Shown piece after piece: positions 8,331 through 17,875 of a stretch of DNA of 64,000 bases. The notes below the pieces were generated by a model. That model was not told where the DNA came from, made no database searches, and worked only from the letters and a program-made list of their open reading frames with translations. A program made the position numbers and the translations under genes. Source of the DNA: RYN-230 sp963782185 (GTDB taxonomy: Bacteria; Actinomycetota; Actinomycetes; Streptosporangiales; Streptosporangiaceae); NCBI GenBank assembly GCA_963782185.1, contig CAWAJB010000008.1, positions 62,001 to 126,000 of the forward strand, written 5' to 3'. How positions within the stretch are numbered: the first letter of the stretch is position 1; every line of letters starts with the position of its first letter.

Positions 8331-8771
8331 TCAAAGCTCAGTGACGGTTCCCCCGGCTGCAGTGATCTTCTCCCGGGCCGAGGCTGAGAACGCGTGGGCG
8401 GTCACCCGCAGCGCCGCGCCGGCCTCTCCCTCGCCGAGCACCTTGACCAGTTCGCCCGCGCGCACCGCGCCCTTCCCCACCAGATCCTCCGGGGTCACGT
8501 CGCCACCCTGCGGGTACAGCTCGGTGAGCCGGCCGATGTTGACCACCTGGTAGGTGGTCTTGAACCGCAGGTTGGAGAAGCCCTTCAGCTTCGGAACCCG
8601 GCGCTGGAGCGGCATCTGGCCGCCCTCGAAGCCTTGGTGCACCTGGCCGCGGGCCTTGGTTCCCTTGGTCCCGCGGCCCGCGGTCTTGCCCTTGGACGCC
8701 TGACCGCGGCCGACCCGGGTGCGCTCCGTGCGCGAGCCCGGGGCCGGGCGGAGGTGGTGGATCCTCAGCAT
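8331..8771 (-). CDS. rplO: 50S ribosomal protein L15
   Basis: Large-subunit protein of 146 residues. The Gly/Arg-rich N-terminal arm (HHLRPAPGSRTERTRVGRGQ, then GKTAGRGTKGTKAR) threads into 23S rRNA. The C-terminal globular domain has the usual AFSASAREKITAAGG end. rpmD ends one base upstream of its start. Confidence 0.97.
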   Translation of the reverse strand: MLRIHHLRPAPGSRTERTRVGRGQASKGKTAGRGTKGTKARGQVHQGFEGGQMPLQRRVPKLKGFSNLRFKTTYQVVNIGRLTELYPQGGDVTPEDLVGKGAVRAGELVKVLGEGEAGAALRVTAHAFSASAREKITAAGGTVTEL

Positions 8772-8772
8772 G

Positions 8773-8958
8773 TCAGTCGACCTCCTCGACGGTGACGAGG
8801 TGCCGCACCGCGTAGATCATGCCGCGGAACTCGGGCCGGTCGTCCTTGACGATCACGTGCCCGATCCGCTTCAGCCCGAGCGACCGCAAGGACGCCCGCT
8901 GCTCCTTCGTCCCCCCGATCTCCGACCGGGTCTGGGTTACCTTCAGCTGTGCCATCAT
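8773..8958 (-). CDS. rpmD: 50S ribosomal protein L30
   Basis: A 61-residue L30 (MAQLKVTQTRSEIGGTKEQ, then TLRSLGLKRIGH-like segment RSLGLKRIGHVIV). Standard bacterial short form, between rpsE and rplO in the spc cluster. Confidence 0.96.
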   Translation of the reverse strand: MMAQLKVTQTRSEIGGTKEQRASLRSLGLKRIGHVIVKDDRPEFRGMIYAVRHLVTVEEVD

Positions 8959-8968
8959 CTTGCTCCGC

Positions 8969-9592
8969 TCAGCTGTTGCCGGACGTGGCGCCGGCCGCGG
9001 CCGCGGCTGCGCGGGCGCGCAGCATGGCCGCCGGGGCCACGTCCTCGATCGGGAGCCCGCGCCGGGCGGCGATTTCCTCGGGGCGCTTCAGGCTCTTCAG
9101 CGCGGCCACCGTCGCGTGCACGACGTTGATCGGGTTGGAGGAGCCGAGGGACCGGGACAGCACGTCGTGCACCCCGGCGCACTCCAGCACGGCCCGCACC
9201 GGGCCGCCGGCGATGACGCCGGTTCCCGGGCTGGCCGGCTTCAGCAGCACCACACCCGCGGACTCCTCGCCCTGGACGGTGTGCGGGATCGTGCCGGCGA
9301 TCCGGGGCACCCGGAAGAACGACTTCTTGGCCGCCTCGACGCCCTTGGCGATCGCCGCGGGCACCTCCTTGGCCTTGCCGTAGCCGACCCCGACCATGCC
9401 ATTGCCGTCACCGACGATGACGAGGGCGGTGAAACTGAACCGCCGGCCGCCCTGGACGACCTTGGCCACCCGGTTGATGGTGACGACCCGCTCCAGGTAA
9501 GCGGTGCCCTTGTCGGCGTTGCCACCGCGGCGGTCGTCACGGCGGTCACGCCGCTCGCCGCCGCCGCCGCCACGCCGCGGAGCTCCTGCCAT
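8969..9592 (-). CDS. rpsE: 30S ribosomal protein S5
   Basis: S5, involved in decoding accuracy. It has 207 residues: a basic/Gly N-terminal extension (about 1-30), a double-stranded RNA-binding-like domain (VVTINRVAKVVQGGRRFSFT), and a C-terminal ribosomal fold (AGVHDVLSRSLGSSNPIN). It ends in an Ala-rich tail. It lies 10 bases upstream of rpmD. Confidence 0.97.
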   Translation of the reverse strand: MAGAPRRGGGGGERRDRRDDRRGGNADKGTAYLERVVTINRVAKVVQGGRRFSFTALVIVGDGNGMVGVGYGKAKEVPAAIAKGVEAAKKSFFRVPRIAGTIPHTVQGEESAGVVLLKPASPGTGVIAGGPVRAVLECAGVHDVLSRSLGSSNPINVVHATVAALKSLKRPEEIAARRGLPIEDVAPAAMLRARAAAAAAGATSGNS

Positions 9593-9641
9593 CAGATGTT
9601 CCTTCTCTCGTCTATCTCAACGCTCAGTGTTGCCCGGGAGT

Positions 9642-10016
9642 TCACAGGTCCAGGCCGCCTTCGCGTACCGCGTCGGCGAGGGCGGCGATCCGGCCGTGGT
9701 AGGCCCAGCCGCTCCGGTCGAAGACGGCGGCGGTGACCCCCGCGGCCCGCGCCCGCTCGGCGAGCAGCCTGCCGACCTGACGGGCCTTGGCCGTCTTGTC
9801 CCCGTCAGCCGCGCGGAGCGCCTCTTCCAGGGTAGACGCGGATGCGAGCGTCCGGCCCGCGCCGTCGTCGATCAGCTGCACAGACGTGTGCCGGGCTGAC
9901 CGGGTGACGGTCAGCCGGGGCCGCTCCGCACTGCCCATGACCTTCCTGCGGACCCTCGTATGCCGCCGCGTCCTCGCGGCGGTGCGTCCCGGGGCCCGGG
10001 TCTTCGTGACAGCCAT
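9642..10016 (-). CDS. rplR: 50S ribosomal protein L18
   Basis: 5S rRNA-binding protein of 124 residues. Basic N-terminus (RRHTRVRRKVMGSAERPRLT), a central IDDGAGRTLASAST and the conserved end VFDRSGWAYHGRIAALADA. It follows rplF with 3 bases between them. Standard spc position. Confidence 0.97.
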   Translation of the reverse strand: MAVTKTRAPGRTAARTRRHTRVRRKVMGSAERPRLTVTRSARHTSVQLIDDGAGRTLASASTLEEALRAADGDKTAKARQVGRLLAERARAAGVTAAVFDRSGWAYHGRIAALADAVREGGLDL

Positions 10017-10019
10017 TGC

Positions 10020-10556
10020 TTACTTACCAGCCTTCCCGACCTTGCGGCGGACCTGCTCACCCTGGTACCGGATGCCCTTGCCCTTGTACGGGTCGGGCTT
10101 GCGCAGCTTCCGTATGTTGGCCGCGACCTCGCCCACCAGCTGCTTGTCGATTCCCTCGACGACGAGCCGCGTGGGTGTCTCGACGCGGAACGTGATTCCG
10201 TCCGGCGGCGTAACGGTGACGGGGTGGCTGAAGCCCAGGGCGAATTCCAGGTTCGAGCCCCGGGCCTGCACCCGGTACCCGACACCGATGATCTCGAGCG
10301 TCTTGCTGTAACCCTGGGTCACGCCGGTCACCATGTTGGCCACCAGGGTGCGGGACAGCCCGTGCAGCGCGCGCACCTTGCCCTCGTCGTTCGGGCGGGT
10401 CACCTTGAGGGTGCCGTCCTCGCGCGCGATCTCGATGGGCGGGCTGAGCTCCAGCGCCAGGCTTCCCTTGGGGCCCTTGACGCTGACCTCACGGCCGTTG
10501 ATCGTGACATCGACGCCCCCGGGAATCTCCACGGGGAGCCGTCCGATTCGTGACAT
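10020..10556 (-). CDS. rplF: 50S ribosomal protein L6
   Basis: L6, at the base of the L7/L12 stalk. It has 178 residues with two repeated L6 domains (MSRIGRLPVEIPGGVDVTIN at the start; PDPYKGKGIRYQGEQVRRK near the C-terminus). It lies between rpsH and rplR. Confidence 0.97.
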   Translation of the reverse strand: MSRIGRLPVEIPGGVDVTINGREVSVKGPKGSLALELSPPIEIAREDGTLKVTRPNDEGKVRALHGLSRTLVANMVTGVTQGYSKTLEIIGVGYRVQARGSNLEFALGFSHPVTVTPPDGITFRVETPTRLVVEGIDKQLVGEVAANIRKLRKPDPYKGKGIRYQGEQVRRKVGKAGK

Positions 10557-10566
10557 CGCGGTCTCC

Positions 10567-10965
10567 CTACCAGACGTAGGCGAGGACTTCCCCGCCTACC
10601 CCGCGCTTGTTCGCCTGCTTGTCGGTCATCAGGCCGTTCGAGGTGGAGATGATCGCGATGCCGAGCCCGCCGAGCACCCGGGGCAGGTTGTCCTTCTTGG
10701 CGTACACGCGCAGGCCAGGCTTGGACACCCGCTTGACGCCCGCGATCGAGCGCTCCCGGGTCGGCCCGTACTTCAGCGACACCACGAGGCTCTTGCCCAC
10801 CTCGGCGTCTTCCACGTTGTAGCCCGCGATGTAGCCCTCCTGCTGGAGGATCTGCGCGATCCGGACCTTGATCGTGGAACTGGGCATGCCCACGGTGTCG
10901 TGGTACGCCGAGTTGGCGTTGCGCAGACGGGTCAGCATGTCTGCGATCGGGTCGGTCATTGACAT
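10567..10965 (-). CDS. rpsH: 30S ribosomal protein S8
   Basis: 16S rRNA-binding protein and, in model bacteria, the translational repressor of the spc operon. It has 132 residues: start TDPIADMLTRLRNANSAYHD, end GIAIISTSNGLMTDKQANKR. The ATG reads MSMTDP; the second in-frame ATG (10959) is an alternative start. It is separated from rpsN by 132 bp without an obvious gene. Confidence 0.97.
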   Translation of the reverse strand: MSMTDPIADMLTRLRNANSAYHDTVGMPSSTIKVRIAQILQQEGYIAGYNVEDAEVGKSLVVSLKYGPTRERSIAGVKRVSKPGLRVYAKKDNLPRVLGGLGIAIISTSNGLMTDKQANKRGVGGEVLAYVW

Positions 10966-11097
10966 GGCCTGAGGGCCCTCCTCGCCGTGGTTTCCCGCGG
11001 GACCTGCGGCGTGGTCAGTGGGCGCGGCTCGCGCCCAGGTCGGTCGGCGGCCGGGCGCGCGGTGCGCGCCAGCCTGGTCGGCGGCAGCGGCTTGCTG

Positions 11098-11283
11098 CTA
11101 CCAGCTGGACTTCGTGATGCCCGGCAGCTCACCACGGTGGGCCATCGAGCGGAAGCAGATCCGGCACAGGCCGAACCTGCGGTACACGGCGCGCGGGCGC
11201 CCGCAGCGTGAGCACCGGGTGTACCCGCGCACCTTGAACTTGGGCGTCCTGTTCGCCTTGACGACTAGCGCCTTCTTCGCCAC
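11098..11283 (-). CDS. rpsN: 30S ribosomal protein S14 type Z
   Basis: The short zinc-binding form of S14, 61 residues, with two CXXC pairs (CSRC near residue 24 and CRIC near 40) and the family end GELPGITKSSW. It is the housekeeping C+ version. It sits 3 bases after rplE in the spc cluster. Confidence 0.97.
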   Translation of the reverse strand: MAKKALVVKANRTPKFKVRGYTRCSRCGRPRAVYRRFGLCRICFRSMAHRGELPGITKSSW

Positions 11284-11286
11284 TCC

Positions 11287-11874
11287 TCAGCTCTCCTTGA
11301 ACGGGAATCCGAGCCGGCGCAGCAGCGCGCGGCCCTCATCGTCGGTGGTCGCCGTGGTCACGAGCGTCACGTCCATGCCACGCTGACGGTCCACCTGGTC
11401 GGCGTCGATCTCATGGAACATGAGCTGCTCGTTCAGCCCGAACGTGTAGTTCCCCCGGCCGTCGAACTGCCGGTCGGACAGGCCGCGGAAGTCACGGATC
11501 CGGGGCAGGGCCAGCGACAGCAGCCGGTCGCAGAACTCCCACATCCGGTCGCCGCGCAGCGTCACGTGCGCGCCAATGGGCATGCCCTCGCGCAGCTTGA
11601 ACTGGGCGATGGACTTCCGGGCCCGGGCGATCGCGGGCTTCTGGCCGGTGATCACCGCGAGGTCACGGACCGCGCCGTCGATCAGCTTGGCGTCCCGGGC
11701 CGCCTCGCCGACCCCCATGTTGACCACGATCTTGGTCAGCGTGGGGATCTGCATTACGTTGGCGAACCCGAACTCCTCGCGGAGGGCCGGGGCGATCTCC
11801 TGCCGGTAGCGCAGCTTGAGCCGCGGTGCCGGCGCGGCGCTCCGGGCCTCGCGCTCTTGCGTGGTGGTAGTCAT
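11287..11874 (-). CDS. rplE: 50S ribosomal protein L5
   Basis: 5S rRNA-binding protein that contacts the P-site tRNA. It has 195 residues, slightly longer than usual through a 20-residue N-terminal Ala/Arg stretch. Core blocks are NVMQIPTLTKIVVNMGVGEA, RARKSIAQFKLREGMPIG and the end RRLGFPFKES. Its ATG overlaps the rplX stop (TGATG), which suggests translational coupling. Confidence 0.97.
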   Translation of the reverse strand: MTTTTQEREARSAAPAPRLKLRYRQEIAPALREEFGFANVMQIPTLTKIVVNMGVGEAARDAKLIDGAVRDLAVITGQKPAIARARKSIAQFKLREGMPIGAHVTLRGDRMWEFCDRLLSLALPRIRDFRGLSDRQFDGRGNYTFGLNEQLMFHEIDADQVDRQRGMDVTLVTTATTDDEGRALLRRLGFPFKES

Positions 11875-12233
11875 CAGAAGTCCTTACCGCCCGGGCGGGA
11901 GATCCGGACCTTGGTGCCGTCGTCGTCGTACCGGAAACCGGCGCGGGCCGGCTTCTTGGTGTCCGGGTCAACCAGCTGGACGTTGCTCACGTGAATGGGT
12001 GCCTCGGTGGTCATGATGCCGCCTGTCTTGGCCCCCTGGCGTCCCTGGTAGTCCACCTTCTTGTTCTTGCGGACCATGTTGACGCCCTGGACCAGGACCC
12101 GCTGCCGCTCGGGGTCAGCGAGGATGACCGTGCCCTCCCGGCCACGGTCGCGGCCTGCGACGACCACCACGTGGTCGCCCTTCTTGATCTTCATGCGCGG
12201 CGGCCGGGCCGACACGCTGTCCTTCTTTGCCAT
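11874..12233 (-). CDS. rplX: 50S ribosomal protein L24
   Basis: Assembly-initiating large-subunit protein with a KOW motif (KKGDHVVVVAGRDRGREGTV, about residues 15-34) and a C-terminal part ending KVRISRPGGKDF. I place the start at 12233 because AGGAAGG lies five bases upstream and the result (119 residues) is close to family length. An in-frame ATG at 12263, overlapping the rplN stop as ATGA, would add ten residues and cannot be excluded. Confidence 0.93.
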   Translation of the reverse strand: MAKKDSVSARPPRMKIKKGDHVVVVAGRDRGREGTVILADPERQRVLVQGVNMVRKNKKVDYQGRQGAKTGGIMTTEAPIHVSNVQLVDPDTKKPARAGFRYDDDGTKVRISRPGGKDF

Positions 12234-12262
12234 CGCGGCCTTCCTGCCGGATGCGCTGGTCA

Positions 12263-12631
12263 TCACAGCACCTCCGGCGCGAGCGAGATGATCCGCATGA
12301 ACCGCTTCTCACGCAGCTCACGGCCGACCGGGCCGAAGATGCGGGTCCCGCGCGGGTCCCCGCCGTCCCTGATCAGGACGGCGGCGTTCTCGTCGAAACG
12401 GATATAGGAGCCGTCGCCACGGCGGCGCTCCTTGCGGGTGCGTACCACGACCGCCTTGACGACATCGCCCTTCTTCACCCCGGCACCGGGAAGGGCATCC
12501 TTCACTGTCGCCACGATGACATCACCGATGCCCGCGTATCGCCGGCCGGAGCCGCCGAGCACGCGGATACACAAGATCTCCTTGGCACCGGTGTTGTCGG
12601 CGACCTTAAGCCGCGACTCCTGCTGGATCAC
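12263..12631 (-). CDS. rplN: 50S ribosomal protein L14
   Basis: L14 at the subunit interface, 122 residues. The N-terminus MIQQESRLKVADNTGAKEIL and the C-terminal EKRFMRIISLAPEVL are classic. It opens the spc cluster, 57 bp after rpsQ. Confidence 0.98.
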   Translation of the reverse strand: MIQQESRLKVADNTGAKEILCIRVLGGSGRRYAGIGDVIVATVKDALPGAGVKKGDVVKAVVVRTRKERRRGDGSYIRFDENAAVLIRDGGDPRGTRIFGPVGRELREKRFMRIISLAPEVL

Positions 12632-12688
12632 GTCAACTCCTGCTTCCTGACGCCGGGGTTCTCGCGGGGGTGTGCCCCGCGGTGGTAA

Positions 12689-12970
12689 CTACTTGGCCTT
12701 CTCCAGGATCTCCGCGACGCGCCAGCGCTTCGTCGCGGACATCGGCCTGGTTTCCATCAGCCGCACCCGGTCGCCGACGCCGCAGGCGTTCTCGCCGTCG
12801 TGCGCCGTGTACTTCTTCGTACGCCGGATGACCTTGCCGTACTTGGGGTGCTTCACACGGTCCTCGACGATGACCACGACGGTCTTGTCCATCTTGTCGC
12901 TGACCACGTAACCTTCGCGGATCTTGCGGTAGCCCCGGCCGGGCACACCGCCCTGCTCGACGTCACTCAC
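12689..12970 (-). CDS. rpsQ: 30S ribosomal protein S17
   Basis: 16S rRNA-binding OB-fold protein of 93 residues. The conserved core is YVVSDKMDKTVVVIVEDRVK and RLMETRPMSATKRWRVAEIL. The start is a GTG that overlaps the rpmC end by 8 bases. It is the last gene of the S10 cluster. Confidence 0.97.
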   Translation of the reverse strand: MSDVEQGGVPGRGYRKIREGYVVSDKMDKTVVVIVEDRVKHPKYGKVIRRTKKYTAHDGENACGVGDRVRLMETRPMSATKRWRVAEILEKAK

Positions 12971-13199
12971 TGTCTTCCGCCTCCTCCACCAAGGTCACAA
13001 TGCCAAGCTCACGTTCCCGCTTCACCGTGTAGATGCGGGCGATCTCCTTACGGACGGCACGCAGCCGGCCGTGGCTCTCCAGCTGGCCGGTCGCGGCCTG
13101 GAACCGCAGGTTGAACAGCTCCATCTTGGCTTCCGCCAGCTTGGTGTTCAGCTCTTCCTCGCTGGAACTCCGCAGGTCAGCAGCGGCCAGGCTCGCCAT
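12963..13199 (-). CDS. rpmC: 50S ribosomal protein L29
   Basis: Small helical protein near the exit tunnel, 78 residues, with the L29 signature LFNLRFQAATGQLESHGRLR. Its ATG overlaps the rplP stop (TGATG), and its own end overlaps the rpsQ start, so the three are coupled. Confidence 0.97.
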   Translation of the reverse strand: MASLAAADLRSSSEEELNTKLAEAKMELFNLRFQAATGQLESHGRLRAVRKEIARIYTVKRERELGIVTLVEEAEDSE

Positions 13200-13618
13200 C
13201 AGCCCTCACCCACTTCACGCGTGACGAACTTACATTTCATGGGCAATTTGTGCATGGCACGGCGGAGCGCCTCGCGGGCTACCGGCTCCGCCACACCCGA
13301 TAGCTCAAACATCACGCGGCCGGGCTTGACGTTGGCCACCCACCACTCGGGCGAGCCCTTGCCAGAACCCATCCGGGTCTCCGCCGGCTTCTTGGTCAGC
13401 GGCCGGTCCGGGTAGATCGTGATCCACACCTTGCCGCCACGGCGGATGTGCCGGGTCATGGCGATACGGGCGGACTCGATCTGCCGGTTGGTCACGTAGG
13501 CATGCTCGAGGGCCTGGATACCGTACTCACCGAAGGCCACCCTGGTGCCGCCCTTGGCGACCCCATGCCGGTCCGGCCGGTGCTGCTTGCGGTACCTCAC
13601 CCTGCGCGGGATAAGCAT
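13199..13618 (-). CDS. rplP: 50S ribosomal protein L16
   Basis: L16 helps shape the A and P tRNA sites. It has 139 residues: MLIPRRVRYRKQHRPDRHGV at the start and the conserved RMGSGKGSPEWWVANVKPGR in the middle. It lies two bases after rpsC in the S10 cluster. Confidence 0.98.
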   Translation of the reverse strand: MLIPRRVRYRKQHRPDRHGVAKGGTRVAFGEYGIQALEHAYVTNRQIESARIAMTRHIRRGGKVWITIYPDRPLTKKPAETRMGSGKGSPEWWVANVKPGRVMFELSGVAEPVAREALRRAMHKLPMKCKFVTREVGEG

Positions 13619-13620
13619 GA

Positions 13621-14477
<857 letters not shown>

Positions 14478-14478
<1 letters not shown>

Positions 14479-14828
14479 TAGCGGGACCTCCCCTTGGGTT
14501 CATCCGAGACGATTACCGTGATGTGGCTGGTGCGCTTGTTGATCCGGTAGCCCCGGCCCTGCGCCCGTGGCCGGAACCGCTTCAGCGTCGGCCCTTCATC
14601 CACCCACGCCCGGCTCACCACGAGCGAGCCGGCGTCTGCCTGCTGGGCATGCTCAGCATTGGCGATGGCGCTCGCGAGCACCTTGCCAACCGGGTCACTG
14701 GCTGACTGCGGCGCAAAGGCCAGCGCCGCCTGCGCCTCCTCGGCAGGCATGCCGCGGATCAGGTCCACCACGCGGCGGGCCTTCCGCGGCGTGACGCGCA
14801 CATACCGCGCCTTCGCCCTTGCTTCCAT
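14478..14828 (-). CDS. rplV: 50S ribosomal protein L22
   Basis: Exit-tunnel protein of 116 residues. It starts MEARAKARYVRVTPRKARRV, and the beta-hairpin tip region (LKRFRPRAQGRGYRINKRTS) reaches the tunnel. The hairpin shows no macrolide-type deletion. It is followed by rpsC with overlap. Confidence 0.97.
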
Positions 14829-14866
14829 GCTTCTCTCTCGCTCTCTCGTGGTTGCTCGTGCCTGGT

Positions 14867-15145
14867 CTATCGGCGGCTGCGCCGGTCATCCCGGACGTGA
14901 CTGCGGAACGTGCGGGTGGGTGCGAACTCGCCGAGCTTGTGGCCGACCATGGCCTCAGTGATGAACACCGGCACGTGCTTACGGCCGTCGTGCACCGCGA
15001 TCGTGTGGCCCAGCATCGCAGGAACGATCATGGAACGCCGCGACCACGTCTTGATCAGGTTCCTGGTGCCCTTCTCGTTCTGCACGTCCACCTTCTTGAT
15101 CAGGTGGTCGTCGACGAACGGGCCCTTCTTGAGACTACGAGGCAT
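14867..15145 (-). CDS. rpsS: 30S ribosomal protein S19
   Basis: Head protein of the 30S, 92 residues: MPRSLKKGPFVDDHLIKKVD at the start, then GHTIAVHDGRKHVPVFITEA and the family-typical GHKLGEFAPTRTF. It lies between rplB and rplV in the S10 cluster. Confidence 0.98.
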   Translation of the reverse strand: MPRSLKKGPFVDDHLIKKVDVQNEKGTRNLIKTWSRRSMIVPAMLGHTIAVHDGRKHVPVFITEAMVGHKLGEFAPTRTFRSHVRDDRRSRR

Positions 15146-15157
15146 CGTTGGGTGCTC

Positions 15158-15991
15158 CTACCGCTTCTTCTTGCTGCGCCTGCGGACGATCAGCCGGTCG
15201 CTGGGCTTGTGGGCTTTCCGGGTCCGGCCCTCGGGCTGGCCCCAGGGGCTGACCGGGTGCCGGCCGCCGGAGCTCTTGCCCTCGCCGCCACCCAGCGGGT
15301 GGTCGACCGGGTTCATCGCGACGCCGCGGACGGAGGGGCGGTGCCCCTTCCACCGGTTGCGCCCCGCCTTGCCGAGCTTGATGTTGCCCTGCTCGGCGTT
15401 GCCGACCTCGCCAACGGTGGCCCGGCATGCCGCGTCCACCCGCCGGATCTCCCCCGACGGCATCCGCAGCTGGGCGTAGCCGCCGTCCTTGGCCAGCAAC
15501 TGGACCCCGGAGCCGGCCGAGCGCGCGATCTTCGCGCCGCCGCCGGGCCGGAGTTCGATCGCGTGCACCACGGTGCCGGTCGGGATGTTCCGCAGCGGCA
15601 GGCAGTTGCCCGGCCGGATGTCGGACCCGGGACCGTTCTCTACCCGGTCGCCCTGGGACAGACCCTGCGGCGCGAGGATGTAGCGCTTCTCGCCGTCGGC
15701 GTAGTGCAGAAGCGCGATCCGGGACGTCCGGTTGGGGTCGTACTCGATGTGCGCGACCTTGGCCGGAACGCCGTCCTTGTCGTGCCGCCGGAAGTCGATC
15801 AGCCGGTAGGCGCGCTTGTGGCCGCCGCCCTGATGCCGCGCCGTGATCCGGCCGTGCACGTTACGGCCGCCGCGGGAGTTCAGCGGGCGGACCAGCGACT
15901 TCTCCGGCTCACCACGGGTGATCTCGGAGAAGTCCGCGCCACTCGCGCCCCGGCGTCCCGGGGTGGTGGGCTTGTACTTGCGGATAGCCAT
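15158..15991 (-). CDS. rplB: 50S ribosomal protein L2
   Basis: Large-subunit protein next to the peptidyl transferase centre, 277 residues. Recognised by MAIRKYKPTTPGRRGASGAD at the start and by RGVAMNPVDHPLGGGEGKSS in the C-terminal part, which contains the conserved His needed for activity. Ends in SKKKR. Confidence 0.98.
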   Translation of the reverse strand: MAIRKYKPTTPGRRGASGADFSEITRGEPEKSLVRPLNSRGGRNVHGRITARHQGGGHKRAYRLIDFRRHDKDGVPAKVAHIEYDPNRTSRIALLHYADGEKRYILAPQGLSQGDRVENGPGSDIRPGNCLPLRNIPTGTVVHAIELRPGGGAKIARSAGSGVQLLAKDGGYAQLRMPSGEIRRVDAACRATVGEVGNAEQGNIKLGKAGRNRWKGHRPSVRGVAMNPVDHPLGGGEGKSSGGRHPVSPWGQPEGRTRKAHKPSDRLIVRRRSKKKR

Positions 15992-16025
15992 GTGTGCTCA
16001 AGCTCCTTGTGATGTGGCCGGTGGC

Positions 16026-16334
16026 CTAGCTGACCGGGCCGCCGAAGACATCGATGCGCTCCCCCTCGGCGAGGCTGACGATGGCCCGCTTGGTGGCCGC
16101 TCGCTGGCCCCAGCCGAACCGGGTGCGGCGGCGCTTGCCCGGCCGGTTGAGCGTGTTGACGCCGGTCACCTTGACCCCGAACACGGCCTCGACCGCCTGC
16201 CGGACCTGGGTCCGGTTGGCGTCGCGGGCGACCAGGAAGGTGTACTTGCCGTCGTCGGCAAGCCGGTACGTCTTTTCCGAGATCACCGGGCGCAGCAGGA
16301 TGTCCCGGTGGTCCGGGATCCGGATCGAGCTCAC
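16026..16334 (-). CDS. rplW: 50S ribosomal protein L23
   Basis: Exit-site protein and docking point for SRP and trigger factor, 102 residues (IPDHRDILLRPVISEKTYRL; VTGVNTLNRPGKRRRTRFG). The GTG start overlaps the rplD stop by four bases (GTGA), indicating coupling. Confidence 0.97.
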   Translation of the reverse strand: MSSIRIPDHRDILLRPVISEKTYRLADDGKYTFLVARDANRTQVRQAVEAVFGVKVTGVNTLNRPGKRRRTRFGWGQRAATKRAIVSLAEGERIDVFGGPVS

Positions 16335-17197
16335 TGCTCCTCAGCCTCCTTCGGGGTAGTGCGGCGACGGGGAGCCTTGGGCTCGGCCGCTTCCGCGGAC
16401 TCGGCCGCAGGCACTTCCGCGGACTCGGCCGCAGGCACTTCCGCGGACTCGGCTGCAGGCACTTCCGTTGGCTCGGCCGCCGGCGCTTCCGCGGACTCGG
16501 CCCTGGGCTTGCTCGCCGGACGCTTCGGCGTCTCCGCCTCGTCCATGCCGGCGGGCGCGGGCCGGCCGGTGAACGCGGCCAGTGCCGCCTCCGTGAACAC
16601 GATGTGCTCGCTGGCCAGCACGTCGTACGTGTTGAGCTGGCCAGTGGCCAGCAGCCGCACGCCCGGCGCGTTGCGCAGGCTCTTCCAGGTCAGCTCGTCC
16701 TCGGCATCCGCCACGACCAGGACCCGGACGTTGAGCCTGGCGTCCAGCAGCCCGATGGCCGTGCGCAGCACGGCCATCGCATCGCGGGTCCTGGGCTGGT
16801 CGCCATCCACGAAACCGCTGACCACCGCGATCCGGTCGTTGGCGGCCCGGTCGGACAGCGCCCCCCGGAGGGCGGCGGCCTTCATCTTCTTGGGCGTCCG
16901 CTGCACGTACGAGCGGGGCTGGGGGCCGTGCACGGTGCCGCCGCCCGCATACTGCGGGGCGCGCAGTGAACCCTGGCGGGCCCGGCCGGTGCCCTTCTGG
17001 CGGTAGGGCTTCTTGCCGCCGCCGCGGACCAGGCCACGGGTCTTGGTGGCGTGGGTGCCCTGCCGGGCCGCGGCCTCCTGGGCCACGACGACCTGGTGGA
17101 TCAGCGGCACGTTGACCGGCGCGCTGAAGATCTCGTCCGGAAGGTCCACATCCTGGCCGACCCCGCCCGAGGGGGAGACGACGCTGACGGTAGCCAT
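16331..17197 (-). CDS. rplD: 50S ribosomal protein L4 with repetitive C-terminal extension
   Basis: L4 forms part of the exit tunnel constriction. Residues 1 to about 215 are normal L4 (HATKTRGLVRGGGKKPYRQK; GSLRAPQYAGGGTVHGPQPR). About 70 more residues follow as a low-complexity tail with several AAESAEVP-type units, encoded by three 24-bp tandem repeats around 16403-16474. The tail is acidic and was presumably grown by repeat expansion. The ATG overlaps the rplC stop by one base. Confidence 0.97.
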   Translation of the reverse strand: MATVSVVSPSGGVGQDVDLPDEIFSAPVNVPLIHQVVVAQEAAARQGTHATKTRGLVRGGGKKPYRQKGTGRARQGSLRAPQYAGGGTVHGPQPRSYVQRTPKKMKAAALRGALSDRAANDRIAVVSGFVDGDQPRTRDAMAVLRTAIGLLDARLNVRVLVVADAEDELTWKSLRNAPGVRLLATGQLNTYDVLASEHIVFTEAALAAFTGRPAPAGMDEAETPKRPASKPRAESAEAPAAEPTEVPAAESAEVPAAESAEVPAAESAEAAEPKAPRRRTTPKEAEEQ

Positions 17198-17862
17198 CAG
17201 GCCTCCTTCGTGGCGGTCTGCGGCGCCCGGACGGCGCTGCGGACCAGGATCAGGCCGCCCTTGGGGCCGGGAACGGCCCCGCGGATCAGCAGCAGGCCGC
17301 GCCCGGCGTCGACCCCGTGCACGGTGAGGCTGGGCGTGGTGGTGCGGACGCCGCCCATCCGGCCGGCCATCCGCACTCCCTTGAAGACCCGGCCCGGAGT
17401 GGCGCAGCCGCCGATGGAGCCAGGCGAGCGGTGCTTGCGCTGGGTGCCGTGGGAGGCGGACAGGCCCTTGAACCCGTGCCGCTTCATGACGCCCGCGGTG
17501 CCCTTGCCCTTGCTCTTGCCGGTCACGTCGACCAGGTCACCGGCGGCGAACGTCTCCGCGGTGACCTCCTGGCCCAGCGTGTAGTCGGTCGCGTCATCGG
17601 TCCGCAGCTCGACGAGGTAGCGGCGCGGGGTCACCGAGGCCTTGGCGAAATGGCCGGCCACGGGCTTGGTCACCCGGCGCGGGTCGATCTCGCCGTAACC
17701 CAGCTGCACGGCCGAGTACCCGTTGGCGCCGGGAGTCCGTACCGCGGTCACGACGCAGGGCCCCGCGGCCACCACGGTCACGGGAACCATCCGCCCGTCG
17801 GCGTCGAAGACCTGGCTCATGCCCAGCTTCGTGCCGAGGACGCCCTTGGTGTGCTTGGTCAT
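17197..17862 (-). CDS. rplC: 50S ribosomal protein L3
   Basis: Early-assembly large-subunit protein, 221 residues. It begins TKHTKGVLGTKLGMSQVFDA and carries the conserved RHGFKGLSASHGTQRKHRSP loop that approaches the peptidyl transferase centre. It is followed by overlapping rplD. Confidence 0.98.
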   Translation of the reverse strand: MTKHTKGVLGTKLGMSQVFDADGRMVPVTVVAAGPCVVTAVRTPGANGYSAVQLGYGEIDPRRVTKPVAGHFAKASVTPRRYLVELRTDDATDYTLGQEVTAETFAAGDLVDVTGKSKGKGTAGVMKRHGFKGLSASHGTQRKHRSPGSIGGCATPGRVFKGVRMAGRMGGVRTTTPSLTVHGVDAGRGLLLIRGAVPGPKGGLILVRSAVRAPQTATKEA

Positions 17863-17875
17863 GTCGGTACGTTCC